Program-made: the position numbers and the translations under genes
Notes under the pieces: model-generated
Told to the model about the DNA's origin: nothing
Databases searched by the model: none
Seen by the model: only the letters and a program-made list of their open reading frames with translations
Shown: in pieces, positions 18,385 to 27,242 of the stretch
How positions within the stretch are numbered: position 1 is the first letter of the stretch
Layout: the number at the start of each line of letters is the position of its first letter
DNA from: Paenibacillus oleatilyticus
Lineage (GTDB): Bacteria > Bacillota > Bacilli > Paenibacillales > NBRC-103111
DNA: 64,000 nucleotides
Direction of reading: 5' to 3'
Assembly (NCBI RefSeq): GCF_018998565.1
Contig: NZ_JAHNZO010000008.1
Coordinates: 62,001 to 126,000, forward strand

Positions 18385-19467
18385 ATGGATTCCATCGTTT
18401 CATCCTTGGTTCGAACTTTAACGACCTATTTTACGGATTTGCTGGAACAACAAGCGGACGGCAGCCTCGGCATCCGGGATGACGAGCTTGGCGCTTTGGC
18501 GAGCTGCTGCACGACGGGCCAGGTTGCGGCCTTCTTCGTCCTGGATTATCGTTTGCATGGAGGAGAGGGACTTGCCATTGCCTCGGGCTTAGCGGCGAAC
18601 GTGCTCTTGCGACAGCGGCCGGACGGGGCGTTCGGTCAGCCCTATTACGTCAAGTACGGCGACCCGGAAACGGTCGATATCGCGGAGATCGGTGCGGTGG
18701 CGAACAGCCTGTACCTGCTGCACCGTCATACGGGCTCCGAAGAAGCGAAAGAAAGCCTGATTCGGTCAGCCTATTATTTGCTTACGGAGGTCGCGGCGGA
18801 GAAGCCCGGGGCTGTCTATAAAAATCCGAATGCGCGGCATCATGACGTGCTGAACGGGGATATGTACGCGGCGCATACGTTCGCCCGGGCGTATGAGCTG
18901 AACGGAGACGCCCGCCTGCTGGAGCAGACCGTCCGCGTATTTCGCCACTTGATCGAGCGGTTCGGCAAGCACGAGCCCGATTGGTGGCCTTACATCGAGC
19001 ACTGGGATGGGAGCGTAGCGATGGGTAACAGCGTCAGCTATCAGGGCATCATCGTCGCCTTTGCCGTCACGGCGCTGCCACTGCTCCCGCAGGAGCTGCA
19101 GCAGCAGTGGCGTGAGACGTCGGAAGCGGCGGTGCGCCGGATGCTGGCCGCCATGAAGGAGGGGCCGAACGACGGCAACGAAGCGCCGTGGTGGTGCAGG
19201 GATTGGAGCAATGTATGGGAGATTGACTTGGCGTTCACCCGTTACGCTCATCTCCCCGAAGCCGGCGATTATGCCGAAGGCCGTTTGAAGGAACTGGACG
19301 ACCGGCTAACGCGCGAGGGCTGGTCGGTGTTCGCGCCGAAAGGCTTGCAGCACGATCCGGAGCGGGCTCCGGTCAGCACGACGTTCCGGAAAGCGGCGAC
19401 GTTCGCCGGTATTTTGGCCTCCATGAAGCTGGACGATTCTTGGGGCATCGGGAGGGAAAACCAATGA
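18385..19467 (+). CDS. uncharacterised protein with (alpha/alpha)-barrel glycosidase-like features
   Basis: A 360-aa soluble protein without a signal peptide. The helical repeats with regularly spaced Gly and Trp (FFVLDYRLHGGEGLAIASGL, EPDWWPYIEHWDGSVAMGNS, APWWCRDWSNVWEIDLAF) resemble (alpha/alpha)6-barrel carbohydrate enzymes such as unsaturated uronyl hydrolases or amino-sugar epimerases. I cannot name the family. It is first in an operon with nanE and an FAD oxidoreductase and overlaps nanE by 4 bp (ATGA). The context of amino-sugar and muropeptide genes suggests action on an intracellular sugar or disaccharide. Confidence 0.6.
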   Translation: MDSIVSSLVRTLTTYFTDLLEQQADGSLGIRDDELGALASCCTTGQVAAFFVLDYRLHGGEGLAIASGLAANVLLRQRPDGAFGQPYYVKYGDPETVDIAEIGAVANSLYLLHRHTGSEEAKESLIRSAYYLLTEVAAEKPGAVYKNPNARHHDVLNGDMYAAHTFARAYELNGDARLLEQTVRVFRHLIERFGKHEPDWWPYIEHWDGSVAMGNSVSYQGIIVAFAVTALPLLPQELQQQWRETSEAAVRRMLAAMKEGPNDGNEAPWWCRDWSNVWEIDLAFTRYAHLPEAGDYAEGRLKELDDRLTREGWSVFAPKGLQHDPERAPVSTTFRKAATFAGILASMKLDDSWGIGRENQ

Positions 19468-20207
19468 CATCTATCAGACCAAAGCGGTTGCCTATGCCGC
19501 CCGGATTGATCGTATCTTGCCAGGCGCTTCCGGGGGAGCCGCTGTACGGCGAAGGGATTATGGCCCGCATGGCGAAGGCGGCGGTTATCGGGGGAGCGGT
19601 GGCGATCCGCACGAATGGCATAGACGATATCCGCAGTATTAAGGCCGCGGTACAACTGCCCGTGATTGGGCTGCTTAAGCGGGATATTCCGGGCTCGGAG
19701 ATTTATATTACCCCTGAGCTGGAAGACGTGGAAGCGGTGCTTGCGGCCGGAGCCGATATCGTCGCGCTCGACGTGACGAACCGGGAAAGCCGGCTGGAGC
19801 GGGTCGTTCCGCTGCTGGAGCGGATTCGCGAAGCGGGAGCGCTTGCGATGGCCGACGTGTCCACGGAAGACGAGGGGCTTGCCGCCGAGCGGCTTGGCTT
19901 CGACATCGTATCGACGACATTGTCCGGCTATACGCCGTACAGCCCGCAGACGAAGAAGCCGGACCTGGAGCTGGTCCGGCGGTTGTCGGCCCGGCTGACC
20001 GTGCCGCTTGCCGCGGAAGGGCGTATCTTCAACGCCGAAGAAGCGGGAGCGGCGATCGAAGCGGGGGCGACGTTCGTGGTCGTCGGCGGAGCCATTACTC
20101 GCCCGCAGCTCATCACGCAGCACTTCGCCGAGGCTGTGAACAGCCGTTTGGATGCAAAGCCTGCCGTGGCCGGAAGTGGGGAAGCGCAAAGGAGGTCTGG
20201 GCTATGA
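19464..20207 (+). CDS. nanE: N-acetylmannosamine-6-phosphate 2-epimerase
   Basis: A 247-aa TIM-barrel protein starting at the ATG that overlaps the previous stop, after a GGGAGGG ribosome site. It matches NanE along most of its length: GLIVSCQALPGEPLYG, GAVAIRTNGIDDIRSIK, PVIGLLKRDIPGSEIYITP, DIVALDVTNR, STTLSGYTPYS and FVVVGGAITRP, including the Lys of GLLKRD expected for catalysis. It converts ManNAc-6-phosphate to GlcNAc-6-phosphate and so feeds amino-sugar catabolism. No sialate lyase is nearby, which favours an amino-sugar role other than classical sialic-acid use. Confidence 0.92.
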   Translation: MTSIRPKRLPMPPGLIVSCQALPGEPLYGEGIMARMAKAAVIGGAVAIRTNGIDDIRSIKAAVQLPVIGLLKRDIPGSEIYITPELEDVEAVLAAGADIVALDVTNRESRLERVVPLLERIREAGALAMADVSTEDEGLAAERLGFDIVSTTLSGYTPYSPQTKKPDLELVRRLSARLTVPLAAEGRIFNAEEAGAAIEAGATFVVVGGAITRPQLITQHFAEAVNSRLDAKPAVAGSGEAQRRSGL

Positions 20208-21775
20208 ACCGGCAGTGCGGATGTGACATTGCCGTGATTGGCGGCGGCATCGGAGGCTGTGCCGCAGCGGTTGCCGCGGCCGAAGCCGGGATGCGGATCG
20301 TGCTGACGGAGGAGACCGATTGGATTGGCGGACAATTCACGAGTCAGGCCGTTCCGGCGGACGAGCACCGCTGGATCGAACAGTTCGGCAGCACCCGCAA
20401 GTACCGGGAGTTCCGCAACCGCGTTCGCGGGTATTACAAAGCGAACTATCCGCTGACTGCGGAAGCGATGCGCAGCGACCGGTTCAATCCGGGCAAGGCC
20501 AGCGTCAGCCGTCTGTCCTGCGACCCGCGCGTCGCTCTCACCGTGCTGCAGGATATGCTCGCTCCGCATATCCATGCGGGACGAATCACACTGCTGCTCA
20601 ACGTTCGCCCGATAGCGGCGGAAACGGACGGCGATACGGTCCGCTCCGTCACGCTGGAGCATACGTTGTCCGGCGACCGTGTCGTCGTCGAAGCGCGGTA
20701 TGTGCTCGACGCGACCGAATGCGGCGATCTGCTGCCGCTGACCGGAACGGAATATGTGACGGGGGCCGAATCGCGCCGGGACACCGGGGAGCCGCATGCG
20801 CTCGAAGGGGAACCGGAGCCGCTCGACATTCAATCGGTGACGTGGTGCTTCGCTCTCGATTACCGCGAGGGGGAGGACCATGCGATCGAGAAACCGGCGG
20901 CGTACGAGTTCTGGCGGAGCTATCAGGCTCCGTTTCAGCGGGACCGGATGTTTAGCTGGACGCCGCTGAAAACGAACGAGGCGGTGAAGCGTTTTTCGCT
21001 GTTTCCCGAGCCCGGAGCTTTTTCGTTATGGGATTACCGGCGGATTGCCGACCGGTCGCAGTTTGCGCCGGGGACGTTTGACAGCGACTTGACCCTCGTC
21101 AATTGGCCGCAGAACGACTACTGGCTCGGCAATGTTTATGAGGTGCCGGAGGAAGAGCGGCGGCGCCATTTGGAAGGAGCTAAGCAGTTGAGCCTTAGCC
21201 TGCTGTACTGGCTGCAAACCGAAGCGCCCAGGCCCGACGGCGGGAACGGGTATCCCGGACTGCGGCTGCGCGGCGATGTGACAGGGACGGCGGACGGACT
21301 GGCTAAGGCGCCGTACATCCGCGAATCCCGCCGCATCCGGGCGGAGTTTACGGTCAAGGAGCAGCATATCAGCCCTGAGGTACGCGGTGCGAACGGCGCG
21401 GAGCCGTTCCGCGACAGCGTCGGCATCGGCAGCTACCGGATCGATCTGCACCCGACGACAGGCGGCCGCGAAGGCTTCTATATCCCGAGCCTGCCGTTTC
21501 AAATTCCGCTCGGCAGCCTGATTCCGGTGCGGATGGATAATCTGCTGCCCGCCTGCAAAAACATCGGCGTCACGCATTTGACGAACGGCTGCTACCGTCT
21601 GCACCCGGTGGAGTGGAATATCGGCGAAGCCGCCGGTGCGCTGGCCGCATACTGCTTGCAACGGGGAGTTTCGCCGCGTCAGGTGCGCCGCGATTCGGCG
21701 CGGCTTGCTGATTTCCAAAGCGCGCTGGTCCAGCGTGGGGTGGAGCTGGCGTGGCCTGTTATGGGGCCGGTGTAG
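20204..21775 (+). CDS. FAD-dependent oxidoreductase
   Basis: A 523-aa protein with an N-terminal FAD-binding motif (IAVIGGGIGGCAAAVAAAEAG), a GGQFTSQ segment, the second FAD strand YVLDATECGD near residue 165 and a C-terminal NIGVTHLTNGCYRLHP segment. This is the pattern of the FAD_oxidored (PF12831-like) group, whose members are often encoded with carbohydrate catabolic genes and whose substrates are mostly unknown. It overlaps nanE by 4 bp (ATGA) and is last in the operon. In this context it might oxidise a sugar or a lactyl ether, which is speculation. Confidence 0.8.
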   Translation: MNRQCGCDIAVIGGGIGGCAAAVAAAEAGMRIVLTEETDWIGGQFTSQAVPADEHRWIEQFGSTRKYREFRNRVRGYYKANYPLTAEAMRSDRFNPGKASVSRLSCDPRVALTVLQDMLAPHIHAGRITLLLNVRPIAAETDGDTVRSVTLEHTLSGDRVVVEARYVLDATECGDLLPLTGTEYVTGAESRRDTGEPHALEGEPEPLDIQSVTWCFALDYREGEDHAIEKPAAYEFWRSYQAPFQRDRMFSWTPLKTNEAVKRFSLFPEPGAFSLWDYRRIADRSQFAPGTFDSDLTLVNWPQNDYWLGNVYEVPEEERRRHLEGAKQLSLSLLYWLQTEAPRPDGGNGYPGLRLRGDVTGTADGLAKAPYIRESRRIRAEFTVKEQHISPEVRGANGAEPFRDSVGIGSYRIDLHPTTGGREGFYIPSLPFQIPLGSLIPVRMDNLLPACKNIGVTHLTNGCYRLHPVEWNIGEAAGALAAYCLQRGVSPRQVRRDSARLADFQSALVQRGVELAWPVMGPV

Positions 21776-22321
21776 CCTGGGGCAGGGGTGGAAGCTTGTT
21801 AGGTGGGACGAGGCACGCTTATGGGGGGAGCGGGCTCTTGCTGCAAACCGGTTATCGACCGGTTGCAGCGATAGGGGGGCGCTGTGTTTGGAGCGGACCG
21901 ATCTATCGAGAGATTGGCATATGGCGGTCTGCCTTGTGCCTACCTCGGCACACATTTAACGGCGCTGATGGCGGGGGGGCAGTCTCCATCCCGTTGAGGC
22001 TATCGGTTCAGACATTTTAAGGAAGGGTACTTACGAATGAGCCGTTACGAGCTGTGCTACCACAGTTTAACTGGTTCCCATTATTAACTTGACGGTAATT
22101 CTTCTTCCGGTTCCACTCAGAACTTCCTCAACCGAGCTTCCTCAGAACACACATTGTCGATCAAAACGATGATCTTCTTGTATATTTTATATGTTTTTTT
22201 CAGCAAACGTCCGGATGAAATTGTAGCTATTTATAAAATTAATATGGTTAATAATTCATTTCATTAATCATATAATTCCACATTTGTGTGCCATGATTTT
22301 CCAGAAAAAATGAAATACCGT

Positions 22322-22363
22322 GCGAGCCACTCCGCTGCGTAAGTCGGGAAAGCTCGCTTTTTT
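22322..22363 (+). terminator. intrinsic terminator-like hairpin
   Basis: GCGAGC (22322-22327) pairs with GCTCGC (22352-22357), followed by TTTTTT. The loop is long (24 nt) and it lies 550 bp beyond the nearest stop codon, so its use is uncertain. Confidence 0.45.
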
Positions 22364-22722
22364 CTTGGACATCGTCCAAAAGAACATGAAACGGACCAAC
22401 AAGAAGTTGGTCCGACAAAGGCTGAAAATAAAGGAAAAGCGGTGCGTTATTGGAAGAGTTAGAACGATTGTGAGAGCATAGAGGAGATCAGGTGCTTTAA
22501 GCGTGTCGAAAAAAGTTATACTCCTTCAAGATGGCGGCGATAAGTGATCACAGGTGCTCTATTACGATTAGGCAAGCCAAATTTAGGTGGAATAACACAT
22601 GCCAGTTCCTCTAAATATTCAGAAGGGACTAGAAAGGTTGAGAAAGGCAGCTTCCGCAAGCGCCGCATCGGCCAATCGAGCCATCCCATGCAAACTCCAG
22701 CTGCGGTTCCGGCTTCTCCGAA

Positions 22723-22830
22723 GGATGAAAAGGGAATGCCCCTTATTCATCCAAGCGGAGTAGGTCAAGAGTGTAGCCTTCTCAACCAAGCGGAGTAGGG
22801 CAAATAGTGCTACCCTTCTTCATCCAAGCA
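22723..22830. repeat. hairpin followed by about 2.3 copies of a 35-38-bp tandem repeat
   Basis: GGATGAA-AAGGG pairs with CCCTT-A-TTCATCC (22723-22752). Directly after it, CCAAGCGGAGTAGG occurs at 22751-22764 and 22786-22799, each followed by a GTGYWRCC-type block, and a partial third copy starts at 22824. Confidence 0.6.
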
Positions 22831-22879
22831 TAAGCGGCGGTCTAACGGCTCCGGCCCGGTTTTCTTCGCTCAAGCATCC

Positions 22880-23839
22880 TTAAACGTCCGCGTCCGGTCC
22901 GCTGCTGCCGCTCAGCCGGTCCCATGCAAGCTTGGCTGCCCCGGCGACACCCGCCGCGTTCCCGAGCTCGGCCGCAACGATAGGCGTTTCGCGGTATACC
23001 GGCATGGCGCGCTCGCGGACGATCCGGCGGATTCGTCCCAGCAGCGCATCGCCTTGGGCGGTGACGGCCCCGCCGAGCACGATCGCCTGCGGATTCAGCA
23101 CGTGCGCGAGGCTGATCAGTCCGACCGCCGTGTATTCGGCGTATCGCTCGATGACAGCCGGCGCGGCAAGATGTCCTGACGCTGCCAGGTCAAAAATCGA
23201 TTTGGCGCCGTCCGGCAGTTCTTCGCCGCGAAGTCCCGCTTCGGCTGCGAGCCGAAGCAGCGCCGTTACCGAGGCGTACTGCTCGTAGCAGCCGGACAGG
23301 CCGCAGTTGCAGGGCTGGCCTCCCCAAGCGATAACCATATGGCCGAAGCCTCCGGGAAAGCCGCTGCCGCCGTAATCCGGCCGTCCATCGATAATGCGCG
23401 AGCCGCCGACGCCGGTACCCAGCGTGACGCAGATGAAGTCGCGGTAGGGCCGCCCGGCCCCGAGCCAGGCTTCACCGACGGCCATCGCGTGCGCGTCGTT
23501 CGCCACGGCGACCGGCAGGGAGGAAGCCTGCTCCAGGGCTTCGCGCAGCTGCAGGCCAGTCCAGCCCGGCAGGTTCGGCGTGGCATAAGCAACCCGGCCG
23601 CTCAGCGGCTCGACGTAGCCGGCTGTGCCGACGCCGATGCCCAAGGGCAGCAGGCCGGTCGATGCGGCGTGCGCCCGGAAATCTTCGATGATGGCGCGCA
23701 GCCTGCCCAGCAGCGCATCGCGTCCTTGTTCGGCCTGAGTCGGAGTAACCGTATGCTTCAGCACCTCGCCGCTATCGTCTACAATTCCCGCTTTGATGTT
23801 CGTGCCACCCAAATCAATCCCCAAAACAACCTTACGCAT
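22880..23839 (-). CDS. ROK-family sugar kinase
   Basis: The frame runs upstream to 23935, but the ATG at 23839 starts the family N-terminus KVVLGIDLGGTNIKAG and overlaps the end of the preceding gene by 8 bp, giving 319 aa. It has the phosphate-binding DLGGTNIK, the catalytic-Asp region VAVANDAHAMA, the GTGVGG loop and the ROK zinc site CNCGLSGCYEQYAS. ROK kinases phosphorylate glucose, GlcNAc, ManNAc and related sugars with ATP. Lying downstream of murQ in the same operon, it may supply the phosphorylated amino sugar MurQ needs. Its substrate is not visible from sequence. Confidence 0.88.
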   Translation of the reverse strand: MRKVVLGIDLGGTNIKAGIVDDSGEVLKHTVTPTQAEQGRDALLGRLRAIIEDFRAHAASTGLLPLGIGVGTAGYVEPLSGRVAYATPNLPGWTGLQLREALEQASSLPVAVANDAHAMAVGEAWLGAGRPYRDFICVTLGTGVGGSRIIDGRPDYGGSGFPGGFGHMVIAWGGQPCNCGLSGCYEQYASVTALLRLAAEAGLRGEELPDGAKSIFDLAASGHLAAPAVIERYAEYTAVGLISLAHVLNPQAIVLGGAVTAQGDALLGRIRRIVRERAMPVYRETPIVAAELGNAAGVAGAAKLAWDRLSGSSGPDADV

Positions 23840-24797
23840 GAGACGAACGCTCCTTACCAGGCGTACCCAGACCGTACCGGTCCAGAAACGCCATATAGTC
23901 TTCGTATAGTTTGACGGACGATTCATGCCCTGCATGAACAGGGCTGCCGGGCTTGTTCATCATGCCCAGATATTGATAGCCCAGCACTTTGTCCACCCAG
24001 GGCGATACGGTCTGCAGCTGCCGCTCGATCCGTTCGAAGGCGGGAGGGTAGAGCACCTTCCCTTGAAAACGGAATAGCTCCACATCCGCCCAAAGCGGCT
24101 TGCCTGCCCGGTCATGCGCTTCCCGCAAGGAGGCGAACGTTCGCTTCGCTTCCTCGTGGGTGGTCCGATTGACGCCGAGCTCGTCCTGATAGGCGATATA
24201 ATCGACCTCCAGCGAACGAAGCTGCGCGACGAAGCGGTCGTCGGCTTTTACCGTGCGGGTGCCGTATGGCGCGATCAGCACCTTGCTCGGGCCGTGCTTG
24301 CGGCACCGATTGGCCAGATCGTTCGCATACGCGATATAGTTGTCCGGAAAATATTCGCGGATGGCCGCTTCCACCGGGAAGTACCATCCGGCAAAGGAAG
24401 GATGGTGGGCGTATTTCTCCGCCAGCTCCTTCGCGACATCGATGCGCAGGCGGGAGTAATCGCCGTCGAGCGACAGCTGACCCATAATCGGCGTTGTGAA
24501 AAAGCCAAGCCCGAGGTACAGCGAGACGTTCAGCTTATCTCCCGCAGCCAGCACCGCTTCGAGAGGATCTTGGCAGACGGTATCCCAGCGCCAAGGCATC
24601 ACTTCCGACGGATAAAACGCTTTGCCGTACAGCGCTACGCTGAGCAGGACGAAGGTATCCATGCCGGCTTCCGCCATTTCCGTCATTTTCAGCTCCCAAT
24701 CGTGAGCTGTGAACTGCTGGGTCGCCGCATTCCAGGTGTCGCCTTCATACGGATTGCAATGGTAAAAATCAAACCACGTGCCCGTGATCGGTTTCAT
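23832..24797 (-). CDS. DUF4434-like TIM-barrel protein (putative glycosidase)
   Basis: A 321-aa protein starting ITGTWFDFY, with the WELKMTEMAEAGMDTFVLLSVALYG segment typical of DUF4434. LSLYLGLGFFTTP, the acidic FAGWYFPVEAAIRE strand and VDYIAYQDELG are consistent with a (beta/alpha)8 glycoside-hydrolase-like fold; Glu in FPVE and QDE are candidate catalytic residues. No signal peptide, so it would act in the cytoplasm. It lies between murQ and the ROK kinase gene in the minus-strand operon, suggesting intracellular cleavage of an imported amino-sugar oligomer. Function of the family is unknown; this role is inferred. Confidence 0.7.
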   Translation of the reverse strand: MKPITGTWFDFYHCNPYEGDTWNAATQQFTAHDWELKMTEMAEAGMDTFVLLSVALYGKAFYPSEVMPWRWDTVCQDPLEAVLAAGDKLNVSLYLGLGFFTTPIMGQLSLDGDYSRLRIDVAKELAEKYAHHPSFAGWYFPVEAAIREYFPDNYIAYANDLANRCRKHGPSKVLIAPYGTRTVKADDRFVAQLRSLEVDYIAYQDELGVNRTTHEEAKRTFASLREAHDRAGKPLWADVELFRFQGKVLYPPAFERIERQLQTVSPWVDKVLGYQYLGMMNKPGSPVHAGHESSVKLYEDYMAFLDRYGLGTPGKERSSHA

Positions 24798-24872
24798 CGG
24801 CCGTTCCTCGCTTTGCTTGAGATAGGGGGGACTCTATAGCCTCGTAAAAACGCTTATCGCTCCGCATGCAGA

Positions 24873-25790
24873 TTACGCTTCCTCCCGCGCGAGCCGAAGC
24901 GCCTCCCGCACGCTGCCGCCCGCCTCTCGAAGCAGGCGGCTTGCCCGTCCGGCATCCGTAGCCGGACCGAGCAGCATAACGATGGCGGTCTTCACATCGC
25001 CTCCCGTCTGCCACAGCGTGTGCGCCGCCATCTCCGGCTTGACGCCGGTCGCCATCTCGACGATTCGTTCCGCCCGGCGCAGCAGCTTGCCGTTCGTCGG
25101 CTGCATATCAACCATCAGGTTGCCGTAAACCTTGCCGAGGCGAATCATCGTTACGGTGCTGAGCATGTTCAGCACCAGCTTCTGCGCCGTACCCGCCTTC
25201 AAGCGGGTGGAGCCGGTGACGACCTCCGGTCCGACGGGCACTTCGATAGCGGTGTCGGCCAGCGCGCCGATTAGCGAGCCGCGAACGCAGCTCACGGCAA
25301 CGGTGGCGGCGCCGACCTCGCGCGCGTAACGCAATGCGCCGGCGACATACGGCGTCCGGCCGCTGGCGGCGATGCCGACGACGACGTCCCGCGGCGAGAG
25401 CCCGCGGGCTTCAAGATCCGCCGCGCCGCCTTCGGCGCGGTCCTCGGCAGCTTCGTCGGCCTGCAGCATGCCGCTTCCTCCGGCCATGACGGCCTGCACG
25501 AGGTCGGGCGGGGTGCCGAAGGTCGGCGGACATTCGTAGGCATCAAGGAGCCCAAGCCTGCCGCTCGTTCCCGCTCCGACATAGAACAGCCTGCCGCCGT
25601 CGCGAATCGCTTCCACAATAACGTCCACCGCAGCGGCGATGTCGGCCAGACTTTCTCCGACATGACCGGGCACTGACCCGTCGGCTTCATTCATATAGCG
25701 GACCAAGTCCGCCGTTGTCATCAAATCCAGCTCGGGAGCTTGCGGGTCCCGGGTTTCGGTTTCGAGCCGGTCCGTCTCGTGCGCGTTCAT
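24873..25790 (-). CDS. murQ: N-acetylmuramic acid 6-phosphate etherase
   Basis: A 305-aa protein that matches MurQ throughout: TDRLETETRDP at the N-terminus, NEADGSVP, the SIS-fold signature FYVGAGTSGRLGLLDAYECPPTFG, GIAASGRTPYV, and NMLSTVTMIRLGKVYGNLMVDM near residue 215. It removes D-lactate from MurNAc-6-phosphate to give GlcNAc-6-phosphate, the defining step of MurNAc recycling. RBS AGGTGA precedes the ATG. First gene of a minus-strand unit with the DUF4434 and ROK kinase genes, driven by the promoter at 25861-25890 and divergent from the dipeptide epimerase gene. Confidence 0.95.
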   Translation of the reverse strand: MNAHETDRLETETRDPQAPELDLMTTADLVRYMNEADGSVPGHVGESLADIAAAVDVIVEAIRDGGRLFYVGAGTSGRLGLLDAYECPPTFGTPPDLVQAVMAGGSGMLQADEAAEDRAEGGAADLEARGLSPRDVVVGIAASGRTPYVAGALRYAREVGAATVAVSCVRGSLIGALADTAIEVPVGPEVVTGSTRLKAGTAQKLVLNMLSTVTMIRLGKVYGNLMVDMQPTNGKLLRRAERIVEMATGVKPEMAAHTLWQTGGDVKTAIVMLLGPATDAGRASRLLREAGGSVREALRLAREEA

Positions 25791-25847
25791 AGGTCACCTG
25801 CCATCGGGTTCGATTTGAAAAAAAACTCCTTAAATGAACTTCAGTAT

Positions 25848-25890
25848 GGAGATCAATTCCATTATATAAGGAGAAAATGCTTTCCGTAAA
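25848..25890 (-). promoter_or_regulatory. murQ promoter with possible downstream half-conserved operator
   Basis: On the minus strand: TTTACG (25890-25885), an 18-bp spacer and a perfect TATAAT (25866-25861). Immediately downstream GGAATTGATCTCC (25860-25848) resembles the dyad boxes at 18324, 25900 and 28963 and would overlap the transcription start. Confidence 0.55.
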
Positions 25891-25899
25891 CCTTTTTTC

Positions 25900-25914
25900 G
25901 GAGGAAAATTCCTC
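25900..25914. promoter_or_regulatory. dyad operator site B (candidate RpiR/MurR-type box)
   Basis: GGAGGAAAATTCCTC, containing a perfect GAGGAA/TTCCTC dyad, lies between the divergent promoters of murQ (-35 at 25885-25890) and the dipeptide epimerase gene (TATAAT at 25955-25960). It matches the 15-bp consensus shared with sites A and C. Confidence 0.65.
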
Positions 25915-25995
25915 ATCTGTCCAAAAAAATGAAGATAATCTCTATCTCGTATAGTATAATGGAACTAGTACTCGCGAACATAGGAGGTTCCTGTC

Positions 25996-27126
25996 ATGAT
26001 CCGCATTTCCGCCATTGACGTATTCCCGCTCCGCCTCCCGATGAAGCAATCGTTCCGGATCTCCCAAGGAACGGTCGGCGCCGTATCCGTCGGAGCGCCG
26101 CATGTCTATGTCCGCATCACGGGAGACAACGGCGTCGAAGGATGGGGGGAAGCGCGCCCGAGTCCCCGCTGGAGCTACGAAACGCCCGAATCCGTATGCA
26201 GCGCCGTTTCCAACTATATGAGGCCGGTGCTGATCGGGCAGCGCGCTGACGACTTGCCAGCCGTTCACCGGATGATGAACCGCGAGCTCGCGGGCAGCCT
26301 TCACCCGGGCCAGCCGATCGCCAAGGCGGCGGTGGATACCGCGCTTCACGATCTGATCGCCCGCAGCTACGGTCTGCCGGTAGCGGCACTATGGCAGTCG
26401 GGCTCCTCGCTCCCGGTCCGCTTGTCTTATCTAATCAGCACCGACAGTCCTGAAGAGGCCGCGCGCAAAGCGCGGGAGGCCGTGGCCGAAGGCTACACCG
26501 GCGTCGATGTGAAAATCGGGCTGAACCCGGCGAATGATCTGGATATCGTCGCGGCGGTGAAGCAGGAAGCGCCGAAGTTATTTTTCCGCGTGGATGCGAA
26601 TCAGGCATATCGCCTGACTCAGGCGGTTCAACTGGCCAAAGGCCTCGAACGCATCGGCGTCGACGTGCTTGAGCAGCCGCTGCCGGCCAACCAGCTTCAT
26701 GCACATGCCGAGCTGCGCCGCAAAGTGTCCATCCCGATTGCGCTGGACGAGAGCGTCTGGTCGCCAAGCGGCGTCCTGGAAGCTCTGCGGAGCGAAGCTT
26801 GCGATATCATCGTGATCAAGCTGACGAAAATGGGCGGCCTCCGCGGCGCCAAGCTGTGCGGCGAGCTCGCGCGGGAGAGCGGGCTCGGCTTGCTCGGCGG
26901 CGGGCTGACGGAGTCGAAGCTGGGACTGGTCGCTTCGGCGCATCTGTTCCGTTATTTGGAGCTGACAGACCCGGTCGACCTGAACGGCCCGATGTTCCTG
27001 AAGGACGATGCCGTCGAAGGAGACTGGCCGATTCGCAGAGGCGAAGTCGTCCTGCCGGAAGGACCGGGGATCGGCTGCCGCATTTCGGAAAACAAGCTGC
27101 AGGACTACGCAGCCGACGCTACGTAA
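25996..27126 (+). CDS. enolase-superfamily dipeptide epimerase (L-Ala-D/L-Glu epimerase type)
   Basis: A 376-aa protein of the muconate-lactonizing subgroup. The catalytic Lys173 lies in VDVKIGL, metal ligands in RVDANQAY, DVLEQPLPA and ALDESVW, and the second catalytic Lys in VIKLTKMGG. These enzymes interconvert L-Ala-D-Glu and L-Ala-L-Glu from muropeptides. Two positions differ from the usual L-Ala-D/L-Glu epimerase pattern: the KxK motif reads D-x-K, and the specificity motif DxD near the end reads D-L-N. The dipeptide specificity may therefore differ. RBS AGGAGG. Divergent from murQ across a region with a shared operator; followed by a D-aminopeptidase gene. Confidence 0.85.
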   Translation: MIRISAIDVFPLRLPMKQSFRISQGTVGAVSVGAPHVYVRITGDNGVEGWGEARPSPRWSYETPESVCSAVSNYMRPVLIGQRADDLPAVHRMMNRELAGSLHPGQPIAKAAVDTALHDLIARSYGLPVAALWQSGSSLPVRLSYLISTDSPEEAARKAREAVAEGYTGVDVKIGLNPANDLDIVAAVKQEAPKLFFRVDANQAYRLTQAVQLAKGLERIGVDVLEQPLPANQLHAHAELRRKVSIPIALDESVWSPSGVLEALRSEACDIIVIKLTKMGGLRGAKLCGELARESGLGLLGGGLTESKLGLVASAHLFRYLELTDPVDLNGPMFLKDDAVEGDWPIRRGEVVLPEGPGIGCRISENKLQDYAADAT

Positions 27127-27242
27127 GCCGGGCAAACTCAACATAAAGTCTGGCCGCCCGTCGTACAGTGCCGCCAAGAGTACGGGGGCTGCATATTGAA
27201 ACGGAACCAGCCATTATTACGACCTGCAAAGGGGAGCAACGC

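Larger units (their letters stand above)
21776..22879. other. 1.1-kb convergent intergenic region without a convincing gene
   Basis: The region lies between the FAD oxidoreductase gene (plus) and the ROK kinase gene (minus). It holds a dyad at 21842-21868 (CTGCAA-ACCGGT arms), an AT-rich stretch at about 22140-22320, a terminator-like hairpin at 22322-22363, a perfect 9-bp stem-loop at 22392-22414 and a hairpin with short tandem repeats at 22723-22830. The only ORF of note (22544-22798) is composed largely of the repeats and I do not consider it a gene. Confidence 0.6.

Noticed and set aside
19464..20207. Sialic acid catabolism locus, suggested by nanE
   Set aside because: No NanA lyase, sialidase or sialate transporter is recognisable; the DHDPS-family protein at 3016 is 15 kb away in another operon, and murQ points to cell-wall amino sugars instead.
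22544..22798. 84-aa ORF in the convergent gap
   Set aside because: No ribosome site, and most of its second half is the hairpin and tandem repeat.
22723..22830. CRISPR-like repeats
   Set aside because: Only two and a partial third copy, with similar rather than variable sequence between them and no cas genes.
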